From an uncultured Alphaproteobacteria bacterium (lineage in GTDB: Bacteria > Pseudomonadota > Alphaproteobacteria > Caulobacterales > Caulobacteraceae): a DNA stretch of 64,000 nucleotides. The notes beneath the pieces were generated by a model that saw only the letters and a list, made by a program, of their open reading frames with translations, did not search any database and was not told where the DNA came from. The stretch lies in the NCBI GenBank assembly GCA_903909375.1, contig CAIVVM010000025.1, positions 92,439 to 156,438 on the forward strand, written 5' to 3'. Both the position numbers and the translations under genes were made by a program. Positions 49,591 to 58,037 of this stretch are shown here, piece after piece (positions within the stretch are counted from its first letter, which is position 1; every line of letters begins with the position of its first letter).

Positions 49591-49998
49591 CTAGCGGCAG
49601 CGCGCGCTCTTGCGGTCGATCGCGCGGCCCGCCAGCGCCCCGGCGCCGGCGCCCAGGATCGTCCCGAAGACCTCCGAGCCGCCCGGCGCAATCACATTGC
49701 CCAGTACGCCGCCGGCCAGTGCGCCGACAATCAGGCCCGTCGAGCCGTCGGAACGTCGGCAATAGTACTGCCCGTCCTTGCCGCGATAGATGCGTTCGTT
49801 CGCGGATAGCTGCCGCTCGCGCTGTGGCTTGCCTTCGCGGTGATAGCGGCCGGCGTCATAGTCGCCATAGGCCGGATCGGGGCGGTTGTAGTCGTACTGA
49901 CGCCAGGTGCGGGACGTGCCGTCATAGCTCCCGTCAGTGGCGCAACCGGCCAGGGCGATGGCCGCGGCGGCGGCGAGGGCAATCGGTTTAACGTTCAT
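49591..49998 (-). CDS. Glycine-zipper lipoprotein
   Basis: ATG 49998 gives 135 residues. Lipoprotein signal MNVKPIALAAAAAIALAGC with lipobox ALAGC. The mature middle is Tyr/Arg-rich (RQYDYNRPDPAYGDYDAGRY) and the C terminus has a glycine zipper (LIVGALAGGVLGNVIAPGGS, ILGAGAGALAGRAI). Such proteins sit in the outer membrane; function unknown. Single gene. Confidence 0.85.
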   Translation of the reverse strand: MNVKPIALAAAAAIALAGCATDGSYDGTSRTWRQYDYNRPDPAYGDYDAGRYHREGKPQRERQLSANERIYRGKDGQYYCRRSDGSTGLIVGALAGGVLGNVIAPGGSEVFGTILGAGAGALAGRAIDRKSARCR

Positions 49999-50119
49999 GG
50001 CGGAGGTTTCCTGTGACCTCCCGCAAACCCGGCTGCGTCCAGTTGGTTCCACCGCCGGGGCTGGCCGCACCCCAGGGTCGGCCACGACGGCCGACCGGAG
50101 CGTGCGCCATGACCAAAGG

Positions 50120-50620
50120 CTAGCTTCGCGGCACGTGCATGCTGATTAGGATTACCTCGCCGCCTTTCGGGTCGACGATCTGGTGCGGGGTGTTCTGCGG
50201 GACGAGGAAGACGTCCCCCTTGGCGATGGGCCGTGGCTCGCCGCCGGCGATGGCGGCGCCGGTGAGGTTGGTCCCGTTGGTGCGCTTCTCGTCGACCAGC
50301 TTGCCGCCGGTGATCAGGGTCGCGGCGCCTTCAACCACGTAGAAAAGCTCTGCGTGCGCCTCGTGGACGCTGGGCGGGGCGGTGGCGGTCCGGTGCTCGA
50401 GGTTGGCGGCATAGGGCGCCAGGGTCAGGATCCGCTGGTTGAACGCCGGCTGGCCGGGCGGGCGAAGCTTGCGGGCGTTGGCGATCAGGGCCTGCACCTG
50501 CGCCGACGTGGCGAACAGGTTCATTGGCGCGGGGGCTGCTGGCGCCGCCGCCTGGGCCAGGGCCGGGCCCGCCGCCAGGGTCAGGCCAAGACCGATTATC
50601 GCCGCCGTCATCGCACGCAT
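50120..50620 (-). CDS. Secreted cupin-domain protein
   Basis: 166 residues with a Sec signal peptide (AAIIGLGLTLAAGPALAQA). Cupin motif 1 appears as VHEAHAELFYVVEGAATLIT and motif 2 as KGDVFLVPQNTPHQIVD, giving the His/Glu metal-site pattern. A periplasmic cupin, perhaps a small-molecule isomerase or sensor. Ends 120 bp from the glycine-zipper lipoprotein gene. Confidence 0.85.
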   Translation of the reverse strand: MRAMTAAIIGLGLTLAAGPALAQAAAPAAPAPMNLFATSAQVQALIANARKLRPPGQPAFNQRILTLAPYAANLEHRTATAPPSVHEAHAELFYVVEGAATLITGGKLVDEKRTNGTNLTGAAIAGGEPRPIAKGDVFLVPQNTPHQIVDPKGGEVILISMHVPRS

Positions 50621-50707
50621 GGTGAGTGTCTCCTACAAAGGGCTGACCTGCCTATAGCACCGCTGGAACCCGTCTTGTGCAGTCCGGAAAGCTGCCGCCG
50701 AAACGTC

Positions 50708-50791
50708 TCAGTCGAAGGGCGTCAGCACATCAAAACCGGCGTCGGCATATTGCCCGCAGGTCGCCATCAGCGCCCTCGGCGGCAGCGCCAT
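50708..50791 (-). CDS. Possible 27-residue ORF or gene remnant
   Basis: ATG 50791 with GGAGGTG directly before it. The peptide MALPPRALMATCGQYADAGF then DVLTPFD reads like the C-terminal end of a larger protein. It lies between the DUF1254 stop and the cupin gene. It could be a decayed gene or a chance frame. Confidence 0.25.
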   Translation of the reverse strand: MALPPRALMATCGQYADAGFDVLTPFD

Positions 50792-50824
50792 CACCTCCGC
50801 GAAGGCGACCTGACCCTGAGAGGC

Positions 50825-52084
50825 CTATGCCGGATCCAGCCGCTCAATCTCGGGCAGCCTGTACCTGCCATGCAGCAGATCGGGCTTGGGCAGATAGGCC
50901 CGCAGGAACAGCGCGAAGGGCGTTGCGGGCGCCGGCAGCCAGTTGGCCTCCCTTTCCGCGCCAGGCGTCTCATGGCCGATCCAGATGTCGAGCGAGCCGT
51001 CAGCGTTGGTCACCAGTCCCGGGGAGCGGTCGCCGATGGCGTAACGCCCCAGCGGATTATCAGCGAAGAAGAACTGGCCGTCCTGCGTCGCCTCATAAAG
51101 GCATAGCGACCAGAACGAATTCACCGGCAGCAGCTGGTCGGCCGGGAAGTGCAGCCGCCAGGCGGCGCGCCCGTCGAACAGCGCGCGCGGCAGGTCGCCC
51201 TTGGCGCGCATGTACATGGCTTCCTCCGGCGGCAGGGCCGCCAGGCCGCCGATCGCCACCGACGCCCGATAGCCGTACTCCTGCGCGAAGACGCCCAGGC
51301 GCGCATAGGGATAGGTCCAGCCATTGATGAACCCCGGACCGCGCAGCCCGCTGCGCTGGGCGTCGGCCCGGGCCTGCGCGACCCCGGCCTCGATCGCCGC
51401 GACCTCGGCGGGCGAGAAACGCCCGGGATCAAAATCATCCAGTCCCAGAGGCGCCATCACCGTCAGGATCGCGCCATCCGTCGCCGGCGGCGGATTGTCG
51501 GCCATCAGCTGCGCGGCGCTGGCCAGATAGTCGGCCCACGGCGCATCACGCCCGGCGACGGGCCCTGGCGCCGCCAGTCCCGGCCCCTGCATCGACACGC
51601 CCTGCTGCACCGCCCTGGCCGCCTCGAGGTCGTGCGGTCCCTCCACCAGAATCCGCGCCAGGGCCCAGACATTGCGGGTGGGCGAACGGATGCAGTTTGG
51701 CCCCTGCGCCGCCTCCGTCGGGCCGATCAGCGTCCAGGTCCCGCCGTCGCCGCCGGTGGTGCGGGTCCCCAGAATGGCGAAGTTGTTCGTGTAGGCGTCC
51801 ATCAGCGCCAGCGACAGATACCGCTCGCCGGCAGCCGGCAGGCGCAGCGTCACGGGTCCCTGCGACAGGTCGATGTGCGCCGACGAATAGAGCGTGTCAT
51901 TGTTGGGCGTCGTGATGTCGCGCGCCGTATGGTCCACAAGGTCACGGCCGTGGGCGAAGGTGTTCACCGGCGCGCCGCCCGAGAACCGGCGGGTCTGCGG
52001 CGAGGAGATCTCGATCAGCGGCAGCGCGAACGTCCAGGCGGCATGGGCCGCACGCGTCAGGGCCTTCAGGCGATCATCCGTCAT
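50825..52084 (-). CDS. DUF1254/DUF1214 family protein
   Basis: ATG 52084 gives 419 residues; the much longer frame upstream runs into the neighbouring gene and is spurious. N-terminal DUF1254 part: SSPQTRRFSGGAPVNTFAHG, DLVDHTARDITTPNNDTLYS. C-terminal DUF1214 part: LPVNSFWSLCLYEATQDGQF and IGHETPGAEREANWLPAPAT. The pairing is characteristic; function of the family is unknown. Lies 38 bp downstream of the GST-like gene, probably co-transcribed from promoter repeat (e). Confidence 0.9.
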   Translation of the reverse strand: MTDDRLKALTRAAHAAWTFALPLIEISSPQTRRFSGGAPVNTFAHGRDLVDHTARDITTPNNDTLYSSAHIDLSQGPVTLRLPAAGERYLSLALMDAYTNNFAILGTRTTGGDGGTWTLIGPTEAAQGPNCIRSPTRNVWALARILVEGPHDLEAARAVQQGVSMQGPGLAAPGPVAGRDAPWADYLASAAQLMADNPPPATDGAILTVMAPLGLDDFDPGRFSPAEVAAIEAGVAQARADAQRSGLRGPGFINGWTYPYARLGVFAQEYGYRASVAIGGLAALPPEEAMYMRAKGDLPRALFDGRAAWRLHFPADQLLPVNSFWSLCLYEATQDGQFFFADNPLGRYAIGDRSPGLVTNADGSLDIWIGHETPGAEREANWLPAPATPFALFLRAYLPKPDLLHGRYRLPEIERLDPA

Positions 52085-52122
52085 TTCAACACCCCGTGGC
52101 GCCTTGCGCCCTCTTGTTCCGA

Positions 52123-53223
52123 TCAGAAGAGACCCGACCGCCGGCCGGTCGACTCCGGCGACAGCGGTGGAATACGCTCCCGCTCGCCTGGCGCCAGTTG
52201 CAGCGCGTCCCAGCATCCATGCCGCCGCAGCTTCGCCTCCAGCCCGCCCGCGCCCGCGCCCGCCGCCAGCGCCTGCGCCAGCGCCAGCTTCAGCCATCCA
52301 AGGCAGCTCGCCCGGTAGGGCGCCGTGCGCGCCGCATAGGGCATCCCGCGCAGCGTCATCGACACCTGCGGCGTCCCGGCCGTCACCGCCGCGGCGTTGG
52401 CGACCATATACGGCAGGAACACCTCGCCGATCAGATCCAGCAGACGCGTCACGCCCGGCCCGTCGGGCCCGGCGGGATCGCCCCAGTCGCCCTCGATCCC
52501 GGAGGCGTCATCCAGATCCTGCACCCACTGGAACGTGCGCACCGCATCGCGGCGCATGATCGCCGAGGCGCTGGGGTCAATGGCGCACTGCGACAGCTGC
52601 CCGAACAGCCCGATGTCGCCGATCGAGGGCCGCCCGCCAAACAGGAACCGGCTCACCTCCAGCTGCGCCTCCACAGCGGCCAGCACCTCGCCATAGGTCG
52701 CGCGCAGCAGCGGCCGGTTCACCTCGCGGTCGCCCAGCCGCGCCAGCACGCCGGTCTGGCGCGTCCTGAACCGTTCAATGATCCCGTCGAACTGCGCCTT
52801 CGGCATCGCCCCCAGCCACCCGGCCATCTGGCGTTGCGCACAGAAGGCCTGATCGACCTCGCCGTCCCAGCGAAAGTCGAACATCGGCTGCACCAGCCAC
52901 TCGTCCGCAAAATCCTCGATCAATAGGGCCAGAAACCGGTCGCCCGGATCGTCCGGCAGCAGGCTGCGCGCGCCCGGATGCATCGTCTCCAGCTCAAGGA
53001 TCATCGGCGTGGAGTCCGCCCAGTACCGCCCGTCCGGCAGCTGCATCACCGGGATCATGCCCTTGTCGGCCGCCTTCAGCTCGCCGCCCTCGCCCAGATA
53101 GCCGGGCGGCACGATCCAGTTGTGCGCGATCCGCCGGTAGCGCAACGCCGCGCGCAGCTTCAGCGAATAGGGCGATCCCGGCCCGCCCAGAATGCGGTAA
53201 CGGCCCGCAGCAACGTCGGTCAT
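52123..53223 (-). CDS. Glutathione S-transferase-like protein
   Basis: ATG 53223 gives 366 residues, longer than a standard GST (about 210). The thioredoxin-like N domain begins YRILGGPGSPYSLKLRAALR and includes IPVMQLPDGRYWADSTPMIL (the Glu/Asp-Ser glutathione-site position). The all-helical domain includes FLFGGRPSIGDIGLFGQLSQ. The extended C terminus is typical of a subgroup of large GST-like proteins. Its upstream region carries promoter repeat (e) about 195 bp before the start. Confidence 0.8.
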   Translation of the reverse strand: MTDVAAGRYRILGGPGSPYSLKLRAALRYRRIAHNWIVPPGYLGEGGELKAADKGMIPVMQLPDGRYWADSTPMILELETMHPGARSLLPDDPGDRFLALLIEDFADEWLVQPMFDFRWDGEVDQAFCAQRQMAGWLGAMPKAQFDGIIERFRTRQTGVLARLGDREVNRPLLRATYGEVLAAVEAQLEVSRFLFGGRPSIGDIGLFGQLSQCAIDPSASAIMRRDAVRTFQWVQDLDDASGIEGDWGDPAGPDGPGVTRLLDLIGEVFLPYMVANAAAVTAGTPQVSMTLRGMPYAARTAPYRASCLGWLKLALAQALAAGAGAGGLEAKLRRHGCWDALQLAPGERERIPPLSPESTGRRSGLF

Positions 53224-53390
53224 GCCCGGCGCAATCCTTCCCTCTGCCGCGAGCCCCGCCCGCGAGCCGCCAGAGAAACCTGATCGAACAAGCCTTGTCC
53301 ACCGGCCCGGCCACACATGGCCGCCGCCGAAGCCAAAGCCTCAAGCGCCTCGCCCTCGGACAAAGAGGAAAGCCCCGGGCTACCCCCTGG

Positions 53391-53462
53391 AGGCGCAACT
53401 CTCGACGCTGACAAAATTCTACCGAATTTGCGCGGAGATGTCAAGACAAAACATGAACAAAA
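53391..53462 (-). promoter_or_regulatory. Promoter repeat, copy (e), upstream of the GST-like gene
   Basis: Minus strand: -35 TTGACA at 53444-53439, 17-bp spacer, -10 TAGAAT at 53421-53416; GTTCATGTTTTGTC upstream. The match to the phage copies stops after about 65 bp, so the shared leader hairpin is missing here. Confidence 0.75.
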
Positions 53463-53550
53463 CCCATCACGCCCTCATTGCCGTCTGCACAAACTACCCG
53501 ACGCCCCCACTCGCAGCACGTCCGCCAGGCGGCCACCGCCTGCGTGCACA

Positions 53551-53584
53551 CACAGAAACGCCGCCGATCCTGCGACCGGCGGCG
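53551..53584 (-). terminator. Terminator of the PEP-CTERM gene
   Basis: Minus strand: CGCCGCCG/CGGCGGCG 8-bp stem followed by TTTCTGTGTG, 22 bp after the stop. Confidence 0.6.
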
Positions 53585-53606
53585 CGTGTCTGTCAGACGC
53601 AGAGGT

Positions 53607-54335
53607 CTAGGCGACCACGGCCCTGCGGCGGCGGATCATCGAACCGGCAGCGCCGAAGCCGATGATCATCATCGCCCAGGTCGCGGGCTCGGGAACGGCG
53701 GTGATCGAGGCCGAAAGACCTGTTGAGTCATAGGAATAGTCGCCGGCGCGGTTCACGCGAAAGTCAAACGTGCTGCCAGCCGAAAGGGAGACCAGACCCG
53801 AGAAATCGGACCGGCTGCCAAAGGATCCCGACAGGAGCGTCGGCGTGCCGCCGCCGACCGAAACATTGACCCCGTTCGGCGCAGCTTTATCCAGAACGCG
53901 GAAGAACCCGGCGTAGCTATAGGTGCTGGTGACCGGCGCCGTAAAACGGACGATGCTGTCATAGTCAGTGCCGCCAGTACCAGATGTCAGGCTGCCACCC
54001 GGATGGACATTCAGGACATCCTTGCCCTGGGTCACCGTGGCATAGACGATCGGGCCCTCGTCGGCTTCGTTCCCGACCACGGCGGGAACCCCGTGCGGGG
54101 CCCAGGTGCCGCTTGTCCAGGAGTAGCCGTCCAGGACAATCTGCGTGACGACGTTGTACGGAACGAAGCCTGACCCGGCATCAAAGCCATAGCTCCAGAC
54201 GCCATTGACGTTTGTCGAATCCGTGAACGAGAAGTCCTTGACCGCGTCATAGACCGTAGCGGCGAAAGTCGGGGTGGCTGCGAGGGTGAGCGTCGCCGCA
54301 GCCGCCGCCGCGACAGCCAGTTTCAAGACGTTCAT
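53607..54335 (-). CDS. PEPxxWA-CTERM sorting domain protein
   Basis: ATG 54335 gives 242 residues. Signal peptide (LKLAVAAAAAATLTLAATPT), beta-rich mature part (IVRFTAPVTSTYSYAGFFRV, TFDFRVNRAGDYSYDS), then the sorting tail VPEPATWAMMIIGFGAAGSM with RRRR at the end. The PEPxxWA-CTERM motif is read by the exosortase/archaeosortase-type system found in exopolysaccharide-making alphaproteobacteria. Surface protein of unknown role. Confidence 0.93.
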   Translation of the reverse strand: MNVLKLAVAAAAAATLTLAATPTFAATVYDAVKDFSFTDSTNVNGVWSYGFDAGSGFVPYNVVTQIVLDGYSWTSGTWAPHGVPAVVGNEADEGPIVYATVTQGKDVLNVHPGGSLTSGTGGTDYDSIVRFTAPVTSTYSYAGFFRVLDKAAPNGVNVSVGGGTPTLLSGSFGSRSDFSGLVSLSAGSTFDFRVNRAGDYSYDSTGLSASITAVPEPATWAMMIIGFGAAGSMIRRRRAVVA

Positions 54336-54540
54336 TTCTGTTTTTCCCAAGCACCATTAACCATCCACAACTTTGCGCATGCCTTCCGGAGGCGCGCAAT
54401 CGACTTCCCCTCACAGGGGAATGTCCGGTCCACGCCCGGTTGAGCCAGAGGCTGCCGCTCAGGCGTGTGTGTCTGCTTTCCGGGCTGGTCCCCGGCGCGG
54501 ATCATGCCGTAAGCTCGTCCCCCCATTGCGAGAGGGATCG

Positions 54541-55638
54541 ATGAAGGTCGGGGCGATTATTGTGGCGTTTTTGCTCGCCGTGATCGGGGCAGGCCCGGCG
54601 CTTGCCCAGGCCTCCGGGCCGGCGCGGTTGCAGGCGGCGGTCGCAGGCCTGCCCCGTCCGGCGGCGATCTATGTCGCAGGCCGGGGAACGCCTGTGCCCT
54701 GGGGCGCCGCGGCAGGGGTTGCCTATCCGGGCGCCGGCGGGCCGATTACGGTCGATACGCCGCTCCGCATCGCCAGCAATACCAAGACCTTCACCGCGGC
54801 TACCGTGCTGAGGCTCTGGGAGACGGGTCGGATTGATCTCGACGCCCCGATCGGACCCCTGCTGAGCCCGTCGCTCAATGCTTTGCTGATTGCCGACGGC
54901 TATGACACCGCCGCCATCACGGCGCGTCATCTGCTCAGCCACAGCAGTGGTCTCTATGATCATGGTAGCGACCAACGTTTCGTCGAAGCCGTCATGGCCG
55001 ACCCCGGCCACCACTGGACCCGCGAGGAACTGGTGGGGCTGTCGATGGCCTATGCCGATCCGCAAAGCGGTCCCGGTGCGGCCTTTCGCTATTCCGACAC
55101 CGGCTACATCCTGCTGGGCGACATCGTGGAGCGCATCACCGGTCGAACGCTCGGCGTTGCGGTCCGTGAGGAACTGCGGCTCGATCGGCTGGGTTTGACG
55201 GCGACATGGTGGGAAATCATGGAACCGGCGCCGCCTGGCCTCATCCGCGCGCCTCAAAGCATCGGAGGCATCAGCGCGGCGAACTGGCACGCCTCGATGG
55301 ACCTCTACGGCGGCGGCGGACTGATCATGTCGGCGCGCGACCTGGCGGTGTTTTTCGCCGCCCTGTTCGAGGGGCGGATCTTTGACCGGCCCGAAACCCT
55401 CAAAACCATGCTTTGGCAGGGCGATCATAGCCGCGCCGGGCACTATCGTCTGGGCATCTTCGTAAGTGAGGTCAACGGACGGACCTTCTACTGGCACAGC
55501 GGATTCTGGGGGACCATTGCCCTCTATGCGCCAGACACGGGGGTCGCTGTGGCCGGGGTGACCGTCAACCAGGACGGCTTCGTCGCCATGCGCACCCTGG
55601 CCGAGTCAATCATCGGCGCCCCGCCGTCTCGGCCGTGA
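54541..55638 (+). CDS. Serine hydrolase, beta-lactamase/transpeptidase-like (class C fold)
   Basis: ATG 54541 gives 365 residues, with GAGAGGG upstream and a signal peptide (VAFLLAVIGAGPALAQA). Active-site motifs: S79-x-x-K82 in RIASNTKTFT, the YxN-like YSDTGYILLG, and HSG (YWHSGFWG) near the C terminus. This is the beta-lactamase-related family that includes D-aminopeptidases and esterases; true beta-lactamase activity should not be assumed. Single gene. Confidence 0.9.
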   Translation: MKVGAIIVAFLLAVIGAGPALAQASGPARLQAAVAGLPRPAAIYVAGRGTPVPWGAAAGVAYPGAGGPITVDTPLRIASNTKTFTAATVLRLWETGRIDLDAPIGPLLSPSLNALLIADGYDTAAITARHLLSHSSGLYDHGSDQRFVEAVMADPGHHWTREELVGLSMAYADPQSGPGAAFRYSDTGYILLGDIVERITGRTLGVAVREELRLDRLGLTATWWEIMEPAPPGLIRAPQSIGGISAANWHASMDLYGGGGLIMSARDLAVFFAALFEGRIFDRPETLKTMLWQGDHSRAGHYRLGIFVSEVNGRTFYWHSGFWGTIALYAPDTGVAVAGVTVNQDGFVAMRTLAESIIGAPPSRP

Positions 55639-55819
55639 TTGAACCCATGCCGCCCACAGCCATGGGCATCGTCAATGCCACGGTGGACAGCTTCGCGAAC
55701 GGCGGAAGAGTGCGGACACCCAAGCACTTCCGTCTGATCAGCCACAGCGCGGTGAAGATGCTTTTACATCCGGCCTTTCAACGCCCCCGACACCCCGACG
55801 ATACGCAGGCGCCTGTCCC

Positions 55820-56143
55820 TCAGAACGGATAGGGCCCCTCATCCAGAAACACCTGTGGCGCCGGGACGCCCAGATACCCTCCGAACGCGCCAAACGCCCC
55901 CAACCCGCCGCGCCGGTAAAGATCACTGCCATAGAGCGCCGCCGACAAAGAAGAGAGCGCCAGCGCCAGCGCCTGCAGTCCTGTCTCGCCGTAAACATCC
56001 CTCGCATGCGCCACCGGCTCGCCGATCTCGAACCGGCAGACCCAGCTCTTCCGCGCCTCCGAGGCATAGGGCGCATACAGCCGAACCATGACCTTCTCGT
56101 CAGCCCCCTGTCGATCCAGCCCCTGCTCGGCGATCACGGTCAT
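55820..56143 (-). CDS. DUF6968-like small protein
   Basis: ATG 56143 overlaps the stop of the 25-residue leader ORF (ATGA), giving 107 residues. Core: RKSWVCRFEIGEPVAHARDV, then GETGLQALALALSSLSAALY and a Gly-rich tail. Small domains of this form occur in bacterial genomes near toxin or defence loci, where they may act as immunity or sensor proteins; function here unknown. Confidence 0.6.
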   Translation of the reverse strand: MTVIAEQGLDRQGADEKVMVRLYAPYASEARKSWVCRFEIGEPVAHARDVYGETGLQALALALSSLSAALYGSDLYRRGGLGAFGAFGGYLGVPAPQVFLDEGPYPF

Positions 56144-56217
56144 CCGGGTCGTCCCCGGGGGAATGTTTTCAAACCCGGAATCCAGGCTTCGCCCGACGTG
56201 TCCACGCGCTGGCTCAT
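56140..56217 (-). CDS. 25-residue leader ORF coupled to 55820-56143
   Basis: ATG 56217 to a TGA at 56140 overlapping the next start. Its first eight residues (MSQRVDTS) are identical to the start of the gene at 60018, because both lie in the duplicated ~265-bp segment. It is either a coupled leader peptide or the frameshifted front of a longer gene. Confidence 0.45.
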   Translation of the reverse strand: MSQRVDTSGEAWIPGLKTFPRGRPG

Positions 56218-56463
56218 GGGGAAAAGCTAGCGACGATAGCGAAAGTCGTAAAGAACAAAAACGCAATTTGAGAGGGTCACCCTCAACGCCAGCCGCCTCG
56301 CAGACCACACGCCCCCTTAAATCCCACGGCAGCCCTCAGCCTGGCTCCGGAGCTTGGTCAAGGACGCGCGCTCCAGCGCGCGCCGCCCCGCGGCGGCCCG
56401 CGGCGGAGCGGCGGGCCGTCCTTGAGGAAGCGCAGGCGGCAGGCACACTTCCGGTGTGGGTAT
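56197..56463 (-). repeat. ~265-bp duplicated promoter/leader segment, copy 1
   Basis: Highly similar to 59999-60260: begins at the MSQRVDTS codons, then a stretch with TTTACGACTTTCGCTGTCGT-type sequence, and ends in a GC-rich imperfect hairpin flanked by TCAAGGACG/CGTCCTTGA (about 56356-56432). The two copies differ by scattered substitutions and short indels. Confidence 0.8.
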
Positions 56464-56621
56464 GAAAGGGTGACGAACCCCGCCCTCTGACCGGCGGTTT
56501 CAATGCGCGGGACATCGCGTGACCCAGGCAGACCCATCCAACCCTGACGAACCCCCTCTTTCGCGCTAAACCTGACCTCAAGCGCGCACAGCCTCGACGC
56601 CCTCGCCAAAGGCCAGACATC

Positions 56622-57098
56622 ATGCCTACAGACTCCAGCGCCGAACCTGCCTCGAACGACCCCGACGCATTGGACAACCGTCTGATCATCGAAATCCTGA
56701 GCTGGGACTGGGCCCTGCATGTCGGCATGGCCCCGGACTCCGTGCCGCAGGAACAGCGGCATCAGGGCGGCCTGATCTACAGCCGGGGGCTTGATATCAA
56801 CGGGCGCATTGTCACCCCGGACGCCCTCAAGGGCACAACCGCGCGCTTAAGGATTTCGCCCGTCGCGCCGGACATCATCTTCGGGCCCGGAGGCCTGCCG
56901 AGTGTGGGCCAGCTGCATCCCCGCGACGAAGGCGGCGGACCCGACCTTGAGGCCACCCTGTTCCTGCCACAGGACGCCCTGTCCGGCGTTCTCACCTGTC
57001 TCGCGTCGGCCTGGAAATACCTCCACATCTGGACCAGAGAACCCCCGCCCACCACAGCCGGCATCACGGATTTCGCCTTCTCCCGCCACGATACTTAA
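56622..57098 (+). CDS. Hypothetical protein
   Basis: 158 residues from ATG 56622: LDNRLIIEILSWDWALHVGM, LDINGRIVTPDALKGTTARL, PDLEATLFLPQDALSGVLTC and LASAWKYLHIWTREPPPTTA. A beta-rich soluble protein with no signal, membrane helix or recognised domain. It is divergent from the duplicated segment copy 1, within the accessory stretch before the restriction-modification genes. Confidence 0.6.
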   Translation: MPTDSSAEPASNDPDALDNRLIIEILSWDWALHVGMAPDSVPQEQRHQGGLIYSRGLDINGRIVTPDALKGTTARLRISPVAPDIIFGPGGLPSVGQLHPRDEGGGPDLEATLFLPQDALSGVLTCLASAWKYLHIWTREPPPTTAGITDFAFSRHDT

Positions 57099-57221
57099 GG
57101 GTATCCCGGTGGCAGCGCCCCCAAATTCGGCCGCAACCACCAACGAGCCACGGCCTTCAGCGCGTAAAGTGCACCGTCACCGAAATCATTGTGCTCTGCG
57201 CAGCCAAATCAGCAGTGCAAC

Positions 57222-58037
57222 CTATCGCCGAGCCCGGTAGCGCGCGAGCTCATCGGCTGAAATCTGGTCTCCGCTCACCAGTTGGTAGTGGCACTCGTCG
57301 ACCACCTTCACCTGATCGCCCTCCAGGGTGAGTTCGAAGATCGCGATCCGTTCGTCGTCCATGAACTGTGCCGCTATGGGCCTGCAAATCAATGCCGGGA
57401 ACTTCTCTGCACAGCACGCCAGGTCCTGTTTGGCCTGGACCGACCCCAGCTGGTCATTTCCACCCTTGGCCTGAACCGGCAAAACGTAATGCGCGCCATG
57501 CCGGTCTACGCCGACGTAGACCTCATCGATCTCGATCTGGCCGATCCCCTTCACAGAAGTCCGCAAATGGTTCTGTAGCGAATAGGTCGTGATGCCGAGG
57601 AACGTATCTATCAGCCGGTTGTATCGCAGCTTCGCAAGCAGCGCCTGTTCATCGCTCAGGGCGTAGGCGCCAATGATTTCCGGGGTCGCATCGGGGATCT
57701 TTATCGTCACGAGTTCTCGATTGGGAACGATGCGATTGATCGGCACAAGCGCGAAGCGGTAGAGGCCTCGGCCAGCGCCCTCGATGATCCACTCGCGCCC
57801 TTCAGGCTGGGTTGCCAGAATGCTCTGCGGCATAGGGGCGCGATAGCGAATGGAATAAACCACGTCTCCGAGGTTCTTTGGCAACTGGACGCCCAGTTCG
57901 CTCGCCGCGCGCACGAGGTCTTCCCGCTCGAATGAGAGCGTGTCGACACCCGCTCTATAGCCTGCATAGGTCGCGCCGAAGAACACGCACTCTACAATGG
58001 CAGAATACCGGTTGAGCCTGGCGTCCCCTCCGCTCAT
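57222..58037 (-). CDS. PD-(D/E)XK nuclease, probable type II restriction enzyme
   Basis: 271 residues. The nuclease core is visible as GQIEIDEVYVG (D171, E172) followed by HYVLPVQAKGGND (K191 in the QAK motif). The N-terminal half (LVRAASELGVQLPKNLGDVV, EWIIEGAGRGLYRFALVPIN) would form the recognition part. The start overlaps the C5 methyltransferase stop by four bases, which is the usual layout of a type II system. The specificity cannot be read from sequence. Confidence 0.75.
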   Translation of the reverse strand: MSGGDARLNRYSAIVECVFFGATYAGYRAGVDTLSFEREDLVRAASELGVQLPKNLGDVVYSIRYRAPMPQSILATQPEGREWIIEGAGRGLYRFALVPINRIVPNRELVTIKIPDATPEIIGAYALSDEQALLAKLRYNRLIDTFLGITTYSLQNHLRTSVKGIGQIEIDEVYVGVDRHGAHYVLPVQAKGGNDQLGSVQAKQDLACCAEKFPALICRPIAAQFMDDERIAIFELTLEGDQVKVVDECHYQLVSGDQISADELARYRARR

